A stretch of DNA of 64,000 bases from Dongia_B sp964406155. GTDB taxonomy: Bacteria; Pseudomonadota; Alphaproteobacteria; Dongiales; Dongiaceae. Made by a program: the position numbers and the translations under genes. How positions within the stretch are numbered: position 1 is the first letter of the stretch; every line of letters starts with the position of its first letter. Below the pieces are notes generated by a model that was not told the DNA's origin, did not search any database, and saw only the letters and a program-made list of their open reading frames with translations. The stretch is from assembly GCA_964406155.1 (NCBI GenBank), contig CAYOQR010000011.1:1-64000 (forward strand), in the 5' to 3' direction. Positions 51,890-60,596 of the stretch are shown one piece after another.

Positions 51890-52507
51890 TTACATCTTCG
51901 ACTTCTGGTGCAGCAGGTCGATCAGCGCCTGAACATTGCCGCCATTGTTCTGCATGACCGAGGCGAATTCCTGACGATGGGTATCCGACAGGCTCAGGCC
52001 CTCGACCCGGAGGTCCAGAACGTGCAACTGATCATTGACCGTGTCGATGATCCAATCGACGCGCACCGGATCCTCGCCTTCCACCTGGATCATGGTATAG
52101 GCCGTGGCGCGGCCCTTGCCGTCGTCATGGACGCGGCGGATATCCATCTTGTGGCCGGAATATTTGGCGAAGCGCTTGCCGTAGATGACCGACAGATAGT
52201 CGGTGAACGCGTCGGTGAACTCCTTCTGCTGGTCGGGGGTGGCACGACGCCAGTACCCGGCCAGAACGTATTTCGAGATGGCCGGCATATCGAAATACTG
52301 CTGCAGGACGGGGCGCAGCTTAGCGACGCGCTCGGCATCGCTCTGCTGGCCCGACATCTCCTGGATTGCTTTGTCGCTCAGTGAGTTGATGAAGCTCTGG
52401 ACGTCGTTGTCGCTGCTTGCCATGGCGCTCGCGCCCGTCAGCATGAGGAAGCCGGCAGCCAGCAGGGCGACAAGGTGCCGACGACCGATCATGATGTGAC
52501 TCATCAT
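51890..52507 (-). CDS. mlaC: Phospholipid-binding ABC transport protein MlaC (Ttg2D family)
   Basis: 205 aa periplasmic lipid carrier that moves phospholipid between the outer membrane MlaA complex and the inner membrane MlaFEDB complex. Signal peptide RRHLVALLAAGFLMLTGASAMA. The Tol_Tol_Ttg2 domain shows LRPVLQQYFDMPAISKYVLAGYWR, FTDAFTDYLSVIYGKRFAKY and VDWIIDTVNDQLHVLDLRVEGLSLSDTHRQEF. ATG 52507 has AGGAG 8 bases upstream. It follows mlaA in one operon. Confidence 0.93.
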   Translation of the reverse strand: MMSHIMIGRRHLVALLAAGFLMLTGASAMASSDNDVQSFINSLSDKAIQEMSGQQSDAERVAKLRPVLQQYFDMPAISKYVLAGYWRRATPDQQKEFTDAFTDYLSVIYGKRFAKYSGHKMDIRRVHDDGKGRATAYTMIQVEGEDPVRVDWIIDTVNDQLHVLDLRVEGLSLSDTHRQEFASVMQNNGGNVQALIDLLHQKSKM

Positions 52508-52527
52508 ATTGCTCTCTCCTGATCGAT

Positions 52528-53394
52528 TCACTGGGCGTCAGACACTTGGCCGACGGGCGCCGGCTTGCTGGGCTCGACGCGAACCACCGAGGGCGCACCT
52601 TGATCCTCGGGAATCATGTTTTCCGAGGTTACCGGCGGTGTCAGGTCGTCCGTTTCCCGGTCGTGTCGGATAGCGTTGTTACGCTGCTGCCGGTACAGGC
52701 TGCGGATGGTCGCGTAGAAGTCGATCGACCCCTTTTTCAACTCGTCGAGCGCCTCGAGGTTCCGGGCCCGCGTATCCAGGGCGTCCAGGCCGGCGCGCAC
52801 CGTGTTGGTCGGGCCGATATCATAGAAATAGGCGATCCAGGTCAGCGGATCGAGGAACTTGTCGACGACGTAGCCGGTCAGGTCACGCGGATTCGATGGA
52901 CCGATCACGGGCAGATGCAGATAGGGACCTTCACCGGAGCCCCAGGTCGCGAGCGTGATACCGAAGTCATTGTCGTGATAATTATAGCCGAAATGCTTGG
53001 CCACATCGATCAAGCCAGCAAGGCCGATCGTCGAGTTCACGAGGAAGCGAACCGATGTGCTTTCCGCGCGCTTGCCTTCACCCTGGAACAGATCGTTCGC
53101 CAGGATGACTGGCGAGTTCAGGTTCCGCAACGCATTGCGGATGCTGTCTTTGGCAAATTGTGGCAACGCGATGTTATAATAGCCGGCGAAAGGCTTCATG
53201 ATGATTTCATCGAGGAACTGATTGACCTCGAAGAAATAGCGATTCATCGGCTCGAGCGGGTCATTGGCCTCCTTATAGGCCTCGACCGCCGCCTCATCAT
53301 TCGGATCCGGCTTTGCAGCGCAGCCGCCAGTGACCACGGCCAGCGCGATTGCCCCCGTCATCGCCAACCGCCCAAACATCTTTTTCTCAAACAT
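52528..53394 (-). CDS. mlaA: Outer-membrane lipid-asymmetry lipoprotein MlaA (VacJ)
   Basis: 288 aa. Lipoprotein signal with the lipobox VTGGC (ALAVVTGGCAAKPDPND). The MlaA domain has ANDPLEPMNRYFFEVNQFLDE, FLVNSTIGLAGLIDVAKHFGY, DFGITLATWGSGEGPYLHLPVIGPSNPRDLTG and a proline-rich tail of about 40 residues. It extracts misplaced phospholipid from the outer leaflet and hands it to MlaC, encoded 20 bases downstream. The mlaFED genes are not in the window, as is common in alphaproteobacteria where they lie apart. Confidence 0.95.
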   Translation of the reverse strand: MFEKKMFGRLAMTGAIALAVVTGGCAAKPDPNDEAAVEAYKEANDPLEPMNRYFFEVNQFLDEIIMKPFAGYYNIALPQFAKDSIRNALRNLNSPVILANDLFQGEGKRAESTSVRFLVNSTIGLAGLIDVAKHFGYNYHDNDFGITLATWGSGEGPYLHLPVIGPSNPRDLTGYVVDKFLDPLTWIAYFYDIGPTNTVRAGLDALDTRARNLEALDELKKGSIDFYATIRSLYRQQRNNAIRHDRETDDLTPPVTSENMIPEDQGAPSVVRVEPSKPAPVGQVSDAQ

Positions 53395-53849
53395 GGATTC
53401 CCAACCTTCTCCCGGTAGCCCGGTTTCCCATCTCGGTTACAATCCGACGAGCCGTTCCACCGTCCCCTTTGCAACACCAACCGATCAGTATTGCGGCCCC
53501 ACTTAAAAAACCCGACGTTGATTTATAGATATCCGCAAAGTCACAACAACTAATGAATCAATCGTGAGTGATCTTGCTCTCACAATTGAAACCTTGAGGA
53601 GTCTCTAAAACTTTCATGTCGATGCAAGGGGTTGTTAGCACAATAGCCGGGTCTCTTCTAGCGGTCATAAAGTACTGGTCATAAAGCTTTCCAGCTACTG
53701 CCAACACAACCGCTGACAGAAATGGGGGTATTGTCATGCAGCTCCCAGCTAATGGGACAGTGGGCAGCTCAAGGCCACAATCGATGCTTGGTTTATGAAA
53801 ATATTCTCATAGCGACTCGAGGCCGGCAAAATGCGGCGCGGTTTGGCCA
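53395..53849. other. AT-richer gap upstream of mlaA and after dppF
   Basis: No gene seen. It includes the mlaA promoter region and two direct copies of GGTCATAAAG (53663-53672 and 53677-53686, 14-base period). A worn stem near 53741-53770 (AGCTCCCA...TGGGCAGCT) is present. No start and ribosome-binding site for a small protein stood out. Confidence 0.6.
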
Positions 53850-54857
53850 TCAGCTTGCACCGATGATCTGTTCGGCATGGTGACAGGCGACCTGACGACC
53901 GGCGACCGGCCGCAAATCCGGCCGTTCGGCGCTGCAGAGATCCGTCGCGTAGGGGCAGCGCTTATGAAAGGCACAGCCCGAGGGAGGATTGATCGGCGAG
54001 GGGAGCTCACCCTTGACCGTCAGACGCCGCGACCGGGCTTCCGGATCGATCGAGGGGGTCGCCGCCAGCAGCGCCTGGCTATAGGGATGCACCGGCTGGG
54101 CGAAGATCGCCGGCTTGCTGCCCTGCTCGATCGGGCGCCCGAGATACATCACCATGACGTCGTCGGCGATGTGTCGCACCACGCTGAGATCGTGGGAAAT
54201 GAAGAGGTAAGCGAGATTGTACTCGGCCTGCAGATCCATCAGCAGGTTGAGCACCTGGGCCCGCACGGAGACGTCGAGCGCTGAAACCGGTTCGTCGGCG
54301 ATCACCACCTTGGGGCGCAGCATCAGCGCCCGGGCGATGGCGATGCGCTGGCGCTGGCCACCGGAGAACATGTGCGGATACCGGCTGTAATATTCCGGGC
54401 GCAAGCCGACTTTGGCCATCATCGTCCGCGCCGCGTCCGCCCGGTCCTTGGCGGAGAGCCCGGTATTGATTTCCAGCGGCTCTTCCAGAATTTGCCCCAC
54501 CTGCTTGCGGGGATTGAGCGAGCCATAGGGATCCTGGAAGACCATCTGCACCTTCGGGCGCAGGCTCCGCAGGGTTTCGCTGGATGCGCCTGTCACCCGC
54601 TGGCCGTCGATCGAGAGCTCGCCGGCGGTCGGTGCCTCGATCATCGCCATCATCCGGGCGAGGGTCGATTTCCCGCAACCCGATTCGCCGACCACCGCCA
54701 GGGTCCGTCCTGCCGCCAGGGTGAAGCTGGCGCCCGCCACCGCCCGCAGGGTCAGGGGTGCCTTCATGAAGCCACGCGCAATCTGGTAGTGGCGCTGCAC
54801 ATCCTTGGCTTCCAGCACCAGGGCCTCATCGGCGGTGGATGTGGTCGTCGCGCTCAT
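53850..54857 (-). CDS. dppF: Dipeptide ABC transporter ATP-binding protein DppF
   Basis: 335 aa. Walker A GESGCGKST, Q-loop MVFQDPYGSLNPRK, signature FSGGQRQRIAIARALML, Walker B VVIADEPVSALDVS, and the oligopeptide C-terminal domain with the four-cysteine-like segment GCAFHKRCPYATDLCSAERPDL. The Opp/Dpp ATPase pair is completed by DppD just upstream. ATG 54857 has GGAG 5 bases upstream; ATGs at 54872 and 54878 are also in frame. It ends the dpp operon. Confidence 0.92.
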   Translation of the reverse strand: MSATTTSTADEALVLEAKDVQRHYQIARGFMKAPLTLRAVAGASFTLAAGRTLAVVGESGCGKSTLARMMAMIEAPTAGELSIDGQRVTGASSETLRSLRPKVQMVFQDPYGSLNPRKQVGQILEEPLEINTGLSAKDRADAARTMMAKVGLRPEYYSRYPHMFSGGQRQRIAIARALMLRPKVVIADEPVSALDVSVRAQVLNLLMDLQAEYNLAYLFISHDLSVVRHIADDVMVMYLGRPIEQGSKPAIFAQPVHPYSQALLAATPSIDPEARSRRLTVKGELPSPINPPSGCAFHKRCPYATDLCSAERPDLRPVAGRQVACHHAEQIIGAS

Positions 54858-54894
54858 CGTCGCTCCGCTCATGCGCATGTCCCCACCGCTTCGC

Positions 54895-55983
54895 TCATGG
54901 ACGTGTCTCCGCTGGCACCGGCCGTGGCCGATCAGCCTTGGGCCAGCCATGGCCACCGGAATCGGGATGACCCGGGCGATCGCCGGGTGCACCGCCGGCC
55001 AGCGGATAGTGGCACCGCACCAGCTTGCCGGAATCGGTCTGGCCCGGCAGCGGCGCGAGCAGCGGGCGCTCCGCCCGGCAGCGGTCATCGGCATAGGTAC
55101 AGCGTGGATTGAAGACGCAGCCGGTCGGCCGGTCGCCGATCCCGGGCACCACACCGGGGATGGTGTTGAGGCGCAGCCGGCCTTCGCTGCGTTCCGGCAA
55201 GGCTTCCAGCAAGGCGGCGGTATAAGGGTGGCGCGGCGTCGCGAAGAGCGAGGCGACGGGCTGCTCCTCCACTTGCTGGCTGGCATACATCACCATGACC
55301 CGCTCCGCCGTCTCGGCCACCACCCCCATGTCGTGGGTGATGAGAACCAAGGCCATGTCGCGGTCGCGTTGCAGCGAGACCAGCAGATCGAGAATCTGCG
55401 CCTGGATGGTGACGTCCAGTGCGGTGGTCGGTTCGTCGGCGATCAGCAGGCGGGGGTTGCAGGCGATCGCCATGGCGATCATTACCCGCTGGCTCATGCC
55501 GCCCGAGAGCTGATGCGGGAAGGCGGCGAGCCGCGTTTCCGGCGCCGGGATACCGACCTGGCCGAGCAATTCGACGGCGCGGCGCTTGCGCTCCGCCCGC
55601 GTGCCGCCGCTATGCACCTTCAAGGCCTCCATGATCTGGAAGCCGACGGTGAAGCAGGGATTGAGGCTGGTCATCGGCTCCTGGAAGATCATGGCAATAT
55701 CCTTGCCGACGATCTTGCGCCGTGCCCGGGGGCTGAGCGCCAGGAGATCGATGCCGTCGAAGGTGAGCTTGTCGGCCAGTACCTTGCCGGGCCAGGCGAT
55801 CAGGCCCATGACGGCGAGCATGGTGACGCTCTTGCCGGAGCCGGATTCGCCGACCACGCCCAGCAATTCGCCGGCATCCAGCGTCATGTCGATGCTGTCG
55901 ACGGCGCGGAACGGGCCGCGATGGGTCTGGAACTCGACCGAGAGGTTGCGGATTTCAAGGAGCGGCGTAGAGCTGCGGGCCAT
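54895..55983 (-). CDS. dppD: Dipeptide ABC transporter ATP-binding protein DppD
   Basis: 362 aa. Walker A GESGSGKSV, MIFQEPMTSLNPCFTVG, signature LSGGMSQRVMIAMAIACNP, Walker B LLIADEPTTALDVT, and the C-terminal Cys cluster GCVFNPRCTYADDRCRAERPLL that in this family can bind an iron-sulfur cluster. GAGGGAG lies before ATG 55983. Compared with E. coli DppD it has a proline/glycine-rich C-terminal tail of about 40 extra residues (GGAPGDRPGHPDSGGHGWPK), probably unstructured. Confidence 0.92.
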   Translation of the reverse strand: MARSSTPLLEIRNLSVEFQTHRGPFRAVDSIDMTLDAGELLGVVGESGSGKSVTMLAVMGLIAWPGKVLADKLTFDGIDLLALSPRARRKIVGKDIAMIFQEPMTSLNPCFTVGFQIMEALKVHSGGTRAERKRRAVELLGQVGIPAPETRLAAFPHQLSGGMSQRVMIAMAIACNPRLLIADEPTTALDVTIQAQILDLLVSLQRDRDMALVLITHDMGVVAETAERVMVMYASQQVEEQPVASLFATPRHPYTAALLEALPERSEGRLRLNTIPGVVPGIGDRPTGCVFNPRCTYADDRCRAERPLLAPLPGQTDSGKLVRCHYPLAGGAPGDRPGHPDSGGHGWPKADRPRPVPAETRP

Positions 55984-55993
55984 GATATCTCCC

Positions 55994-56905
55994 TCAGCGC
56001 TTGAGCTTGGGGTCGAGCGCATCGCGCAACCCGTCGCCCATCAGGTTGAAAGCCAGCACGGTGACCAGGATCGCCAGGCCGGGATAGGTGACGACCCAGG
56101 GCGCCGTCTGCAGGAACTGCAGCGCGCTCGCCAGCATGGTGCCCCATTCCGGTGTCGGCGGCTGGGCGCCGAGGCCCAGGAAGCCGAGGGCCGCGGCATC
56201 GAGGATCGCCGTCGAAAAGCTGAGGGTCGCCTGCACGATCAGGGGGGCCAGGCAATTCGGCAGGACCACGTCGAACATCAGGCGCGTCGTCCCGGCACCG
56301 GAGACGCGCGAGGCAACGACATAGTCCTTCGACAACTCACCCATCACGGCGGCGCGGGTGAGGCGTGCATAATGCGGCACATAGGTGATGGCGACGGCGA
56401 TCATCGCATTGGTCAGGCCGGGACCCAGGATCGCCACGATCACTACTGAGAGCAGCAGGCTTGGCATCGCCAGGACGATGTCCATGAGGCGCATGATGGC
56501 GATATCCGGCGCGCCGCGGAAAAAGCCGCTGACCAGGCCAAAGCCGATTCCCATCGCCAGGGACAGGGTGACGACGATGAGGCCGATCATCAGCGACAGG
56601 CGCGAGCCGTAGATCAGGCGCGACAGCAGGCAGCGGCCGACATCGTCCGTTCCGAGCGGAAAGGACCAGGACCCGCCATCTTGCCAGGCGGGTGGCTGCA
56701 GGATGCGGTCGCGGAACTGGTCTATCGGTCCGTGCGGAGCGATCACATCGGCGAAGATGGCGCAGAGCACCAGCAGGATGATGACGACAAGGCCCAGCAT
56801 GGCGCCCTTGTTGGCGCGCATCGACAGCCAAACCTCGCGCCGGGGCGAGATCACCTGATCGACGGGACTCTGGGCGGCGGGCGCGTTCACGGCATGGTCG
56901 GTCAT
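55994..56905 (-). CDS. dppC: Dipeptide ABC transporter permease DppC
   Basis: 303 aa inner-membrane permease with an N-terminal cytoplasmic extension, TM1 (GAMLGLVVIILLVLCAIFADVIA), the family segment FPLGTDDVGRCLLSRLIYGSRLSL and the EAA loop VASRVSGAGTTRLMFDVVLPNCLAPLIVQ. GAGG precedes ATG 56905. It starts nine bases after dppB and ends ten bases before dppD, so the operon is tight. Confidence 0.94.
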   Translation of the reverse strand: MTDHAVNAPAAQSPVDQVISPRREVWLSMRANKGAMLGLVVIILLVLCAIFADVIAPHGPIDQFRDRILQPPAWQDGGSWSFPLGTDDVGRCLLSRLIYGSRLSLMIGLIVVTLSLAMGIGFGLVSGFFRGAPDIAIMRLMDIVLAMPSLLLSVVIVAILGPGLTNAMIAVAITYVPHYARLTRAAVMGELSKDYVVASRVSGAGTTRLMFDVVLPNCLAPLIVQATLSFSTAILDAAALGFLGLGAQPPTPEWGTMLASALQFLQTAPWVVTYPGLAILVTVLAFNLMGDGLRDALDPKLKR

Positions 56906-56914
56906 GACGGGCCC

Positions 56915-57931
56915 TCAGCGCTTATGCCGAATGCGGGGATTGAGCAGGCCATAGGCCAGATCCACCAGCAGATTGACGATGATGACGAGCGTCGCGATCA
57001 GCAGGATGCCGCCCTGCAGCGCGGGATAATCGCGCCGGTAGATCGACTGCACCAGCCAATGGCCGACGCCGGGCCAGGAGAAGACATGCTCCGTCAGGAC
57101 GGCGCCGCCCATCAATGTACCGACCTGCAGGCCGATCACCGTCACCACGGGGATGAGGGCGTTGCGCAGGGCATGCACGTTGACGATACGGAAGGCGCTG
57201 AGACCCTTGGCGCGGGCGGTCCGGATGTAATCCTCACCCAGCACTTCCAGCATCGCGGAACGCGTCATGCGGGCGATCACCGCCAGCGGAATGGTGCCGA
57301 GCACGATGGTCGGCAGGATCAGATGCGAGAGCGTCGACAGGAAGGCCCCGATGGGATCGTCATCGGAGAGCAGCGAATCGATGGTCATGAAGCCGGTGAC
57401 GCTGTCGAAGAAGTAATCGGCGCTGATCCGCCCGTTGACCGGTGTCCAGCCGAGATCGACGGAGAAGGTGAGGATCAGCAGCAGGCCCCACCAGAAGATC
57501 GGCATGGAATAGCCGGTCAGGCTGACACCCATGACCAGATGATCGATGATCGAGCCGCGTTTCGTTGCGGCCAGCACGCCGGCCGGCAAGCCGATGATGA
57601 CGGCGAACAGCATGGCGCAGATCGCCAGTTCCAGGGTCGCCGGAAACAGGGTCAGGAATTCGCTCAGGACCGGGTTGTGGGTCACCAGCGAGACGCCGAG
57701 ATCGCCATGCACCACCTGATTGGCGTAATCCAGGAACTGGACATAAAGCGGGCGGTCCAGGCCCATTTCATGCAGCAGTTCGGCATGGCGCGCGGGTGCG
57801 ATGCCGCGCTCGCCGACCCGGACTTCGACCGGATCGCCGGGCACCAGGCGGATCAGCATGAACGCGAGAAAGACGATCCCGAGGAAGGTCGGGATGACCA
57901 GACTGACACGGGTCAGAAGAAAACGAAGCAT
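56915..57931 (-). CDS. dppB: Dipeptide ABC transporter permease DppB
   Basis: 338 aa permease with six TM helices. N-terminal LRFLLTRVSLVIPTFLGIVFLAFMLIRLVPGDPVEVR, then LGLDRPLYVQFLDYANQVVHGDLGVSL, and the EAA-loop region YIRTARAKGLSAFRIVNVHALRNALIPVVTVIG are standard for DppB. It follows dppA after a hairpin (57954-57979). Its ribosome-binding site is weak, which with the hairpin would lower its expression relative to dppA. Confidence 0.94.
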   Translation of the reverse strand: MLRFLLTRVSLVIPTFLGIVFLAFMLIRLVPGDPVEVRVGERGIAPARHAELLHEMGLDRPLYVQFLDYANQVVHGDLGVSLVTHNPVLSEFLTLFPATLELAICAMLFAVIIGLPAGVLAATKRGSIIDHLVMGVSLTGYSMPIFWWGLLLILTFSVDLGWTPVNGRISADYFFDSVTGFMTIDSLLSDDDPIGAFLSTLSHLILPTIVLGTIPLAVIARMTRSAMLEVLGEDYIRTARAKGLSAFRIVNVHALRNALIPVVTVIGLQVGTLMGGAVLTEHVFSWPGVGHWLVQSIYRRDYPALQGGILLIATLVIIVNLLVDLAYGLLNPRIRHKR

Positions 57932-57953
57932 CGGCCGTTATCTGTGAAAAGCG

Positions 57954-57979
57954 CATGGCGGGGAAAATTCCCCGCCATG
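57954..57979. other. Intercistronic palindrome between dppA and dppB
   Basis: CATGGCGGGGAA (57954-57965) and TTCCCCGCCATG (57968-57979) form a 12-bp near-continuous palindrome with no T-tract, 16 bases after the dppA stop. Such stems after binding-protein genes usually protect the upstream message from 3' decay. Confidence 0.7.
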
Positions 57980-57995
57980 TCGCCTGTCCTCGTGA

Positions 57996-59612
57996 TTAGT
58001 CGGTCTTGTCGACGTTGGTGAAGATCATGATGCCCAAGGGATGAACCTTGAAGCCCGTGACCTTCTTGCTCATCGGCACGGAGACCACCGAATGGGCGAT
58101 CGGCACCCAGGGCACTTCGTTGTGGAAGATCACCTGGGCCTTGTCGTAGAGCACCTTGCGCTGCTTGATGTCCGGATTGATCCGGGCCTTTTCCAGCAGC
58201 TCGGTGAAGTCCTTGTTGCACCACTTGGCGACGTTCTGGCCGCCCTGGCGGGCCGCCTGGCAACCGAGCAGCACATACATGAAGTTGTCAGGATCGCCGT
58301 TATCGCCGGTCCAGCCGAATTCGGCCATCTGGTGATCGCCGTTCTGCATGCGCTTGCGGTATTCGCCCCATTCATAGGAGACGATCTTGGTGGTGATGCC
58401 GACCTTGGAGAGGTCGGACTGGATCATTTCCGCCATGCGCTTGCCGTCCGGATTGTACGGCCGCGTGACCGGCATCGCCCAGAGATCGGAATCGATGCTG
58501 GTGACACCGGCTTCCTTCAGCAGGGCCTTCGCCTTCTCCGGATCATAGGGATAGGGCTTAATGCTGTCGTCATAAGCCCAGATTGTCGGCGGGATCGGGT
58601 TCTTCGCCGCTTGGCCCTGGCCCTGATAAATCGCATCGATCAGCGCCTTCTTGTCGATCGCCATGTTGATCGCCTGGCGGACCCGCACGTCGTCGAAGGG
58701 CTTCTTTTCCACATTCATCGCCAGATAGGCGATGTTGAGGCCCGGCTGTTGCAGGACCTTCAGCTTCGAATCGGCCTGCAGCGCTTTGATATCCGTCGCA
58801 TTGGGATAGGACATGATATCGCATTCGCCGGCTTCCAACTTGGCCTTGCGCACCGCCGCATCGGCCGTGATCAGGAAGACCAGGTTATCGAGCTTCGGCT
58901 TGCCGCCCCAATATTCCTTGAAGGCCTTGTAGCGGATCTGGGCGTCCTTCTGATAGGCGACGAAGCTGAACGGACCGGTGCCGATCGGCTCCTGGTCGAC
59001 CTTCTCAGGCGTACCCGCCTTCAGCATCGCATCCATGTATTCCTTCGAATGGATCTGCGCGAAATTCATCGCGATATCCGGCAGGAAGGTGACATTGGGC
59101 TCTTTCAGGACAAACTTCACCGTGTAGTCGTCGACCTTGTCGATCGACTTCAGGAGGTCGGGCATGCCCATGTCATTGAAATAGTCGTAGGCGCCGCCGG
59201 AAACCTTGTAATAGGGGTCGTCCTGCTTCCACATGCGGTTGAATGTGGCGATCACGTCATCCGCGTTGAAATCGCGCGTCGGCTTGAAGTTCTTGTTGCT
59301 GTGATACTTCACGCCCTTGCGCAGATGGAAGGTGTAGGTCAGCGCATCCGCCGAGACATCCCATTTCTCGGCCAGGCCGGGAATGACCTTCGTCGTGCCG
59401 GGTTCGAATTCGACGAGGCCGTTGAAAACGGGCTGTGCGGCATCGAACGAGGTGCCTGTCGTATTGATCTGCGGGTTGAAATTCTCCGGGCTGCCCTCGG
59501 AGCAATATTTCAGCGTCTTTTCCTTTGCCTGGGCGGCATCGATTTGTGCCGTGGTGGCAAAACCCATAGCCAGGACGGCCGTAGCCGCCACCCCCAATAG
59601 CTGACGTTTCAT
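57996..59612 (-). CDS. dppA: Periplasmic dipeptide-binding protein DppA
   Basis: 538 aa. The signal peptide (LLGVAATAVLAMGFATTAQIDAAQA) lacks a lipobox. The mature part follows E. coli DppA nearly word for word: LKYCSEGSPENFNPQINTTG, VIPGLAEKWDVSADALTYTF, FKPTRDFNADDVIATFNRMW, IGTGPFSFVAYQKDAQIRYK and GWTGDNGDPDNFMYVLLGC. It captures dipeptides, and some DppA also bind heme or aminolevulinate. GGGAG lies 8 bases before ATG 59612. It heads the dppABCDF operon on the minus strand. Confidence 0.97.
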   Translation of the reverse strand: MKRQLLGVAATAVLAMGFATTAQIDAAQAKEKTLKYCSEGSPENFNPQINTTGTSFDAAQPVFNGLVEFEPGTTKVIPGLAEKWDVSADALTYTFHLRKGVKYHSNKNFKPTRDFNADDVIATFNRMWKQDDPYYKVSGGAYDYFNDMGMPDLLKSIDKVDDYTVKFVLKEPNVTFLPDIAMNFAQIHSKEYMDAMLKAGTPEKVDQEPIGTGPFSFVAYQKDAQIRYKAFKEYWGGKPKLDNLVFLITADAAVRKAKLEAGECDIMSYPNATDIKALQADSKLKVLQQPGLNIAYLAMNVEKKPFDDVRVRQAINMAIDKKALIDAIYQGQGQAAKNPIPPTIWAYDDSIKPYPYDPEKAKALLKEAGVTSIDSDLWAMPVTRPYNPDGKRMAEMIQSDLSKVGITTKIVSYEWGEYRKRMQNGDHQMAEFGWTGDNGDPDNFMYVLLGCQAARQGGQNVAKWCNKDFTELLEKARINPDIKQRKVLYDKAQVIFHNEVPWVPIAHSVVSVPMSKKVTGFKVHPLGIMIFTNVDKTD

Positions 59613-59994
59613 GAATAAGTCTCCCAATGATGTCTTGTGCCGCCGGCTTAATTTCCCTGTTTCCTGCCGAGGCTTACCAAACCCTAGGCGCGTTGCGGAA
59701 GCGAAGTCAATTCTTCGAATTTGAACAATGCCAAATAGCGGGACGAGACGGGAACGGCCCGTCAAAGTGCCGACAAACCCGGCGAAGCGGCGGTGGGTGT
59801 TTGTCTCCAACCGGTGGTTGATTCGGTGCTGGACCGCGACTCCGGTGGTATACAGCTATCCACCGTGTCCGGAATCGACCAGCCAGCCCCGATCAAGACA
59901 TGCGGCCGGCCCCGTTCCGGCTGGCACCGTCTCCGATCGGCTTGACCGGTCGGGCCGGCTTGGCCATCTTGCCCAGCCTGACCCAGGAAATGTG

Positions 59995-60528
59995 ATGACC
60001 CAGGAACACCAGCCGACCGATTTGCCGCGCTATGACGCGCCCTTCGTTTCCACCAACCTCAAAGTGCTGCCGGAATGGATCGATTCCAACGGCCACATGA
60101 ATGTGTCCTTCTATCTCCGGGCCTTCGATATCGCTTTCGATGAGGTCTATGACCTGCTGGCGCTGGGGCTGGACATGGTCAAGACGTCGGGTACCTCGAC
60201 CTTCGCGGCGGAAATACATCTGACCTATCAAGGCGAGGTTTTCGAGGGCGATCCCCTGCGGGTGACGACGCAACTGATCGACATGGATGCGAAGCGATTC
60301 CATTGGTTCCAGGCGATGTATCACGGGGAAAAGGGCTATCTCGCAGGTACCTGTGAATGGCTGATCCTGTTCGTCGATATGACGCAACGTCGGGTCGGCA
60401 CCATTCCGCCCGAGGTCAAGAAACGGCTGGAGGCGGTTCAAGCCACGCATGCGGGCCTGGCCCTGCCACCGGAAGTCGGCCGACAGATATCCCTGAAGAA
60501 CCGCCGCCGGGCGTCATCTTCCAGCTAA
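59995..60528 (+). CDS. Acyl-CoA thioesterase-like hotdog protein
   Basis: 177 aa. The 4HBT hotdog fold is indicated by VLPEWIDSNGHMNVSFYLRAFDIAFDEVYDLLGL-type sequence (residues about 23-55, with the D-x-N-G-H-M-N active-site loop), ADIHLTYQGEVFEGDPLRV and CEWLILFVDMTQRRVGTIPP. Members hydrolyse small acyl-CoA or betainyl-CoA thioesters; some thioesterases of this shape act in carnitine degradation. ATG 59995 has AGGA 6 bases upstream. It stands alone on the plus strand. Confidence 0.85.
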   Translation: MTQEHQPTDLPRYDAPFVSTNLKVLPEWIDSNGHMNVSFYLRAFDIAFDEVYDLLALGLDMVKTSGTSTFAAEIHLTYQGEVFEGDPLRVTTQLIDMDAKRFHWFQAMYHGEKGYLAGTCEWLILFVDMTQRRVGTIPPEVKKRLEAVQATHAGLALPPEVGRQISLKNRRRASSSS

Positions 60529-60543
60529 GCCTCGCCCGCCGGC

Positions 60544-60571
60544 AAAAAGGGGCCTGATTTCCCAGGCCCCT
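60544..60571 (-). terminator. Terminator between thioesterase and aspartoacylase-like genes
   Basis: AGGGGCCTG (60548-60556) pairs with CAGGCCCCT (60563-60571). Five As at 60544-60548 give the T-tract on the minus strand, so it best serves the gene at 60597-61739; the plus-strand gene may use it too. Confidence 0.8.
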
Positions 60572-60596
60572 CTCAGAGCATATTCTGCCGTTTGCC

